In this document: positions 5,118-8,665 of the stretch, piece by piece | Layout of the letters: each line of letters starts with the position of its first letter | Position numbering within the stretch: position 1 is the stretch's first letter | Assembly: GCA_017432405.1 (NCBI GenBank) | Contig: JAFRJF010000094.1 | Span: forward strand, 1 to 8,665 | DNA: 8,665 bases | Direction: 5' to 3' | Origin: Clostridia bacterium | GTDB lineage: Bacteria; Bacillota_A; Clostridia; Christensenellales; Aristaeellaceae | Position numbers and translations under genes: made by a program | The notes under the pieces: generated by a model | Database searches by the model: none | The model's input: the letters and a program-made list of their open reading frames with translations, nothing else | Told to the model about the DNA's origin: nothing

Positions 5118-7286
5118 ATGAAGAAACTGACGGCTTTGCTGCTGGCGCTGCTGCTGGTCCTGGGCGGACTTGCCGCGCTGGCGGAGGCGGAACCGGTGGA
5201 AGCGCTGGAGCTGGCGCCGGCGGACGAGGGCGTGGCGCTGGACGAGGCGGCGCTGGATGAACTGGAAATCGACGAAGTGGAGCTCGGGGATATCGCCGAC
5301 CTGGCGCTGCCCGAGGTGGACGGCCTGCTTTCCGGTGAAGCGATGGACGCGGAGCCCGAGGCCGAGTCCAATGCCTCCAAGGGCGTGAAGATCACTTCCG
5401 CCAACTTCCCGGACGCGGCGTTCAGGAAGTACGTGAAGGAACAGTACGACGCGAACAAGAACGGCTATCTGGCCTCCGACGAGACGGACGGCGTGACGGG
5501 CATGTGGCTGGGCCTGCAGGAGGATTACGCGGAGGTCAACTGCAAGAACGTCAAGGGCATCCAGTACTTCCCGAACCTGGAGGAGCTGTTTATCATCGGC
5601 ACCGATGAAACGACGCTCCCCCTGACCAGCCTGGACGTGAGCAAGAACACCAAACTGGTCAGGCTGTATGTGTGCTTTACCAAGCTGGGCAGCCTGGACG
5701 TGAGCAAGAACACCAATCTGGTGGAGCTGAACGTCGGCACCAACAGGGTCAAGACCCTGACCCTGGGCAAGAAGATGGCGAACCTGGATTCCCTGGTCTG
5801 CGACAACAACCAGCTGACCAGGCTGGACGTAAGCGGATGCCCGGCGCTGACCTATCTGCAGTGCCACGACAACCAGCTGTCCACGCTGAATGTGACGAAG
5901 AACACCCAGCTGCGGGAGCTGTACTGCGAGCGGAACAAGCTGAAGACGTTGAGCCTGAACAAGAACACCGAGCTGGTTATCCTGACGGCCTGCGAGCAGG
6001 CGAACAACAGCCTTTCGACCGTCGATATCGGCAAGTGCACCAAGCTGGAGCGTCTGAATATCAGCATCAACAAGGTCTCCAAGCTGGACGTCTCCAAGTG
6101 CACCAAGCTGAAGTTCCTGGACGTCACCGGCAATCGACTCTCCAAGCTGGACGTCGCCAATGCGACAAATATGGAGAACCTGCTTCTGAGCGAAAACAAG
6201 GTTTCCAAGCTGGATGTCAGCAAGATGAAGGCGCTGGTCGAGCTGCGGTGCCGGGAAAACAAGATTGACAGCCTGGATGTCCGCAAGGCCAGTGGACTCG
6301 AGGTGCTGGAAGCCAGCGTGAACGCGCTGACCACGGTGAAGCTGGGCAAGCACCCCAAGCTGAGGGAGCTGTACGTGGACAGCAATGAGGTCTCCGCGCT
6401 GGACGTCAGCAAGTGCCCCGCGCTGGTCAATGTGGACGTCACCGGCAACAAGATCGCCAAGCTGGACTTCTCCAAAGCCTCCAAGCTGGAAATCCTGTAC
6501 GTGGGCGACAACCGGCTGACCACGCTGAAGCTGGGCAGCCACCCGAAGCTGAGGGAGATGCATTGCTACAACAACAAGCTCGGGACGCTGAACGTCAGCA
6601 AGTGCCCCGCGCTGGTGAGGCTGGAGTGCTTCACCAACAAGATCGCCAAGCTGGACCTGACCAAGAGCCCCAAGCTTCAGTACCTGTATGCCGCCGTGAA
6701 CAAGCTGACCAGCCTGGATGTCAGCAAGAACACGAAGATGGTGGAAATGCAGGTGTGCGAGCAGAGCGGCAAGGGCATCGATGCCGTGGACGTCAGCCGG
6801 ATGAAGGACCTGGTCTTCCTGGACGTCTCCATGAACCATCGCATCAGCAAGATCAACGTGAAGAACTGCGCCAAGCTGGTCCACCTGGACGTGACCGGCA
6901 ACCAGCTGACCGCCTTGAACGTGAGCAATAATACCAAGCTGCAAAAGCTATGGCTGGAGAGCAACCGGATCAGCGAGCTTGACGTGTCCAAGCTGCCCGA
7001 GCTGACCCACCTCTGGTGCGGCACCAACCAGCTGAAGACCGTCGATGTCAGCAAGAACGCCAAGTTGACCAGCTTCCGCTGCCACGACAATCCCATCAAG
7101 ACCTATGACATCTCCAAGCTGCCCGCCAGCCTGAAGGCGCTGGCCCTGAACGACGATCTGCGTGAGGTCGACACCGATGCGGACATGGTTCGCTGGTTCG
7201 TCTCGGACGACGAGCACCTGACCTTCCCGAGCCAGACCAGGCTGGTCAACGGCGAGGAGGTCGTCTACGAGCCCGAGGAGGACTGA
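5118..7286 (+). CDS. Secreted leucine-rich repeat protein with acidic linker and EF-hand-like loop
   Basis: This is a 722-aa exported protein. The N-terminus MKKLTALLLALLLVLGGLAA is a classic Sec signal peptide, with likely cleavage near residues 22-25 (ALA or AEA) and no lipobox Cys. Residues 25-84 are an acidic, Ala/Glu/Asp-rich linker. A cap region follows with ITSANFPDAAFRKYV (92-106), a motif I recall from clostridial secreted LRR proteins. The 12-residue loop DANKNGYLASDE (111-122) has Asp1, Asn3, Asn5, Gly6 and Glu12 of an EF-hand, so it may bind calcium. Residues 171-678 are LRRs of about 21 aa, with unit pattern LDVSKNTKLxxLxCxxNxL. The C-terminus (EEVVYEPEED) shows no LPXTG, SLH or cell-wall-binding domain, so the protein is probably released or held by protein contacts. 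It diverges from the LRR-kinase operon and may be its partner or output. Its ligand is unknown. Confidence 0.92.
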   Translation: MKKLTALLLALLLVLGGLAALAEAEPVEALELAPADEGVALDEAALDELEIDEVELGDIADLALPEVDGLLSGEAMDAEPEAESNASKGVKITSANFPDAAFRKYVKEQYDANKNGYLASDETDGVTGMWLGLQEDYAEVNCKNVKGIQYFPNLEELFIIGTDETTLPLTSLDVSKNTKLVRLYVCFTKLGSLDVSKNTNLVELNVGTNRVKTLTLGKKMANLDSLVCDNNQLTRLDVSGCPALTYLQCHDNQLSTLNVTKNTQLRELYCERNKLKTLSLNKNTELVILTACEQANNSLSTVDIGKCTKLERLNISINKVSKLDVSKCTKLKFLDVTGNRLSKLDVANATNMENLLLSENKVSKLDVSKMKALVELRCRENKIDSLDVRKASGLEVLEASVNALTTVKLGKHPKLRELYVDSNEVSALDVSKCPALVNVDVTGNKIAKLDFSKASKLEILYVGDNRLTTLKLGSHPKLREMHCYNNKLGTLNVSKCPALVRLECFTNKIAKLDLTKSPKLQYLYAAVNKLTSLDVSKNTKMVEMQVCEQSGKGIDAVDVSRMKDLVFLDVSMNHRISKINVKNCAKLVHLDVTGNQLTALNVSNNTKLQKLWLESNRISELDVSKLPELTHLWCGTNQLKTVDVSKNAKLTSFRCHDNPIKTYDISKLPASLKALALNDDLREVDTDADMVRWFVSDDEHLTFPSQTRLVNGEEVVYEPEED
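5628..7151 (+). repeat. Array of about 23 leucine-rich repeat units plus a partial unit, within the secreted protein
   Basis: The array encodes residues 171-678. Most units are 21 aa (63 bp), starting at S/K/T-L-D-V and ending in a N-x-L pair, for example SLDVSKNTKLVRLYVCFTKLG. Exceptions are 22-aa units at 213-234 and 556-577, and 24-aa units at 277-300 and 532-555, the last two each carrying a CEQ triplet and three extra residues. A Cys often occupies the x of LxC. The last unit (662-678) is partial. The regular period and few gaps predict a continuous solenoid. Confidence 0.88.
6333..6710 (+). repeat. Tandem 189-bp duplication of three LRR units
   Basis: Residues 406-468 and 469-531 are two adjacent 63-aa blocks, 35 of 63 residues identical by hand count, well above the similarity of other neighbouring triplets. 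At the DNA level 25 nt at 6403-6427 recur exactly at 6592-6616, and a 22-nt stretch starting at 6446 recurs at 6635. Both are offset by exactly 189 bp, which supports a duplication rather than shared motif constraints alone. Confidence 0.75.
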
Positions 7287-7300
7287 CGCCCGGAGGACAT

Positions 7301-7341
7301 AACAAAACCGGGGATGCCGGATTGGCATCCCCGGTTTTGTT
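7301..7341. terminator. Bidirectional intrinsic terminator between converging genes
   Basis: The 18-nt arm AACAAAACCGGGGATGCC (7301-7318) and its exact reverse complement (7324-7341) enclose a 5-nt loop. The GC-rich upper stem is flanked by A-rich and T-rich arms, so a U-rich tail follows the stem in either direction. It lies 14 nt after the secreted LRR stop (plus strand) and 12 nt after the proS stop (minus strand), and should end both transcripts. Confidence 0.93.
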
Positions 7342-7353
7342 AGTGTGCCGTAT

Positions 7354-8665
7354 TTACAGCCGGCACTCCAGCTTGTCCAGCGCCTTTACCACGTAATCAT
7401 ACGCGAAGTCCACGGCCTCGGCTTCGGGCACGATCTCCTTCATGCTCTTGTCCCTCGTGGCGATCTCGATGGTGCCGTTCTTCAGACCCTTGGGGCTGAC
7501 GACGATGCGCAGCGGCACGCCGAACAGGTCCGCGTCGGAGAACATGACGCCGGCGGAGACGCTGCGGTCGTCCCAAAGGACCTCCACGCCCTTCGCGGTC
7601 AGTTCGTCGTACAGCTTTTGGCTGGCCTCGGCGACCTCCGGCTGGTCGGCCCGCAGCGAGCAGATTTGCACGTGCCAGGGGGCGATGCTCATGGGCCAGA
7701 TGGGGCCGTAGTCGTCCCGGTGCGCCTCGCAGACGCTGGCGGCCAGCCGGCCCACGCCGATGCCGTAGCAGCCCATGATCGGGTGCTTCAGGCTGCCGTC
7801 CTGGTCCACATAGGTCATGTCCATGCTCTCGGTGTACTTGGTGCCCAGCTGGAAGATGTTGCCCACCTCGATGCCGCGGCTGGTATAGATGTGGGGCTTG
7901 CCGCACTTCGGGCAGATGCCGCCGTCGATGGCCTTGGCCACGTCCACATAATCGACCTTGCCCACGTCCCGGGCGATGTTGAAGCCTACGTAGTGCATGT
8001 CCTCCTCGCAGGCGCCGGTGGCGAACCATTCGATGCCCTTGAGGCTGTTGTCATAGACCACGGTCACGCCCTCGGGCAGGCCGATGGGGCCGGTGAAGCC
8101 GGCGTGGATGCCGCTGTCCTCGGTGATGACGGCGGGGTGTACCTCGGCCTTGAGGAAGTTGCGCAGCTTGGTCTCGTTCACGTCCAGGTCGCCCCGGATG
8201 AACACGATCACGAAGGAATCGTCGGCGTTGCGCTGGTACATGACCGCCTTGCAGGTCTGCTGCGGCCTGATCTTTAAAAACGCGCACAGGTCCTCGATGG
8301 TCTTGCAGTTCGGGGTGCTGACCTTCTCCAGCGGCGCGATCTCGCCGGGCTCGTTGGTCAGCAGGCAGGGGGCCGCCTCCATGTTGGCACGGTAGTCGCA
8401 GTCGCGGCACAGCACGATGGTGTCCTCGCCCACGTCGGTCAGCAGCATGTATTCGTGGCTGACCTTGCCGCCCATCATGCCGGAATCCGACGCCACCGCC
8501 ACCACCTCGGGCACGCCGCAGCGGGCATAGATGCGGTTGTAGGCGTCGTAGCAGCGGGCGTAGTACTTCTCCAGATCCTCCTGGGAGGTGTGGAAGGAGT
8601 AGGCGTCCTTCATCGTGAACTCGCGCACGCGGATCAGGCCGCCGCGGCAGCGGGGCTCGTCGCGG
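7354..8665 (-). CDS. proS: Prolyl-tRNA synthetase, C-terminal three quarters (N-terminus beyond window)
   Basis: This class II synthetase charges tRNA-Pro with proline using ATP. The window holds 436 codons plus one base; the full bacterial enzyme is about 570 aa, so about 130-140 N-terminal residues, including motif 1, are missing. The first visible residues are motif 2 (RDEPRCRGGLIRVREF, then MKDAYSFH). An insertion of about 180 residues (roughly 7960-8380) matches the bacterial YbaK-like editing domain, which removes mischarged alanine; CKAVMYQ carries the Lys position expected there. The ICPKCGKPHIYTSRGIEVG and IFQLGTKY segments lead to motif 3, GCYGIGVGRLAAS (about 7740-7780). The end is the anticodon-binding domain. 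The GTG at 8628 is internal, not the start, because motif 2 continues upstream in frame. It converges on the secreted LRR gene across a shared terminator and is unrelated in function. Confidence 0.97.
   Translation of the reverse strand, partial: RDEPRCRGGLIRVREFTMKDAYSFHTSQEDLEKYYARCYDAYNRIYARCGVPEVVAVASDSGMMGGKVSHEYMLLTDVGEDTIVLCRDCDYRANMEAAPCLLTNEPGEIAPLEKVSTPNCKTIEDLCAFLKIRPQQTCKAVMYQRNADDSFVIVFIRGDLDVNETKLRNFLKAEVHPAVITEDSGIHAGFTGPIGLPEGVTVVYDNSLKGIEWFATGACEEDMHYVGFNIARDVGKVDYVDVAKAIDGGICPKCGKPHIYTSRGIEVGNIFQLGTKYTESMDMTYVDQDGSLKHPIMGCYGIGVGRLAASVCEAHRDDYGPIWPMSIAPWHVQICSLRADQPEVAEASQKLYDELTAKGVEVLWDDRSVSAGVMFSDADLFGVPLRIVVSPKGLKNGTIEIATRDKSMKEIVPEAEAVDFAYDYVVKALDKLECRL

Noticed and set aside
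4782..6944. A 720-codon open frame on the minus strand, opposite the secreted LRR gene and running across the divergent promoter region
   Set aside because: It is a mirror of the repetitive, GC-rich LRR coding frame: its translation has periodic QLGVLAHVQ-like repeats, no ribosome binding site, and it crosses both promoters and into the HTH gene in another frame.
7345..8277. A 310-codon plus-strand open frame opposite proS
   Set aside because: Antisense shadow of proS, with biased composition and no supporting start signal.

Overview
The window looks like the chromosome of a fairly GC-rich anaerobic Gram-positive bacterium, most likely a member of the Clostridia. This is inferred from the pta-ackA acetate module, strong AGGAGG-type ribosome binding sites, AT-rich intergenic promoters in otherwise GC-rich DNA, a bacterial ProS with an editing insertion, and a Hanks-type kinase with the HRDISPEN and GITYVG signatures I associate with clostridial kinases. 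I cannot name the genus.

Layout. On the minus strand at the left are the start of acetate kinase (1-213, cut by the window edge) and, upstream of it, phosphate acetyltransferase (228-1214). They form one pta-ackA operon with a promoter near 1275-1303. Next come two 27-nt palindromic REP-like elements in direct orientation (1347-1373 and 1399-1425). The second one supplies part of the stop codon of the gene before it.

The centre holds a minus-strand, three-gene signalling operon transcribed from about 4970 down to 1424. Its genes encode an HTH-like protein of 357 aa (3862-4935), a zinc-finger plus FHA-domain protein of 168 aa (3341-3847), and a transmembrane Ser/Thr kinase of 624 aa (1424-3298). 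The kinase has an N-terminal zinc ribbon and an LRR ectodomain in place of the usual PASTA repeats. Diverging from this operon across a 182-bp intergenic region is a secreted LRR protein of 722 aa (5118-7286) with an acidic linker, one EF-hand-like loop and about 23 full LRR units plus a partial one. The two divergent promoters share a perfect 12-bp inverted repeat at their -10 regions. A plausible but unproven reading is a sensory unit: the kinase LRR ectodomain senses an outside partner, the FHA protein is a cytoplasmic adaptor or substrate, the HTH protein is a regulator, and the secreted LRR protein is a co-regulated partner or output.

On the right, a perfect 18-bp hairpin (7301-7341) acts as a shared bidirectional terminator between the secreted LRR gene and the converging prolyl-tRNA synthetase gene proS (7354 to beyond 8665; N-terminus outside the window). 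No tRNA, rRNA, CRISPR array, transposase gene or phage gene was seen. The main candidate novelty is the HTH/FHA/LRR-kinase operon with its divergent secreted LRR protein.
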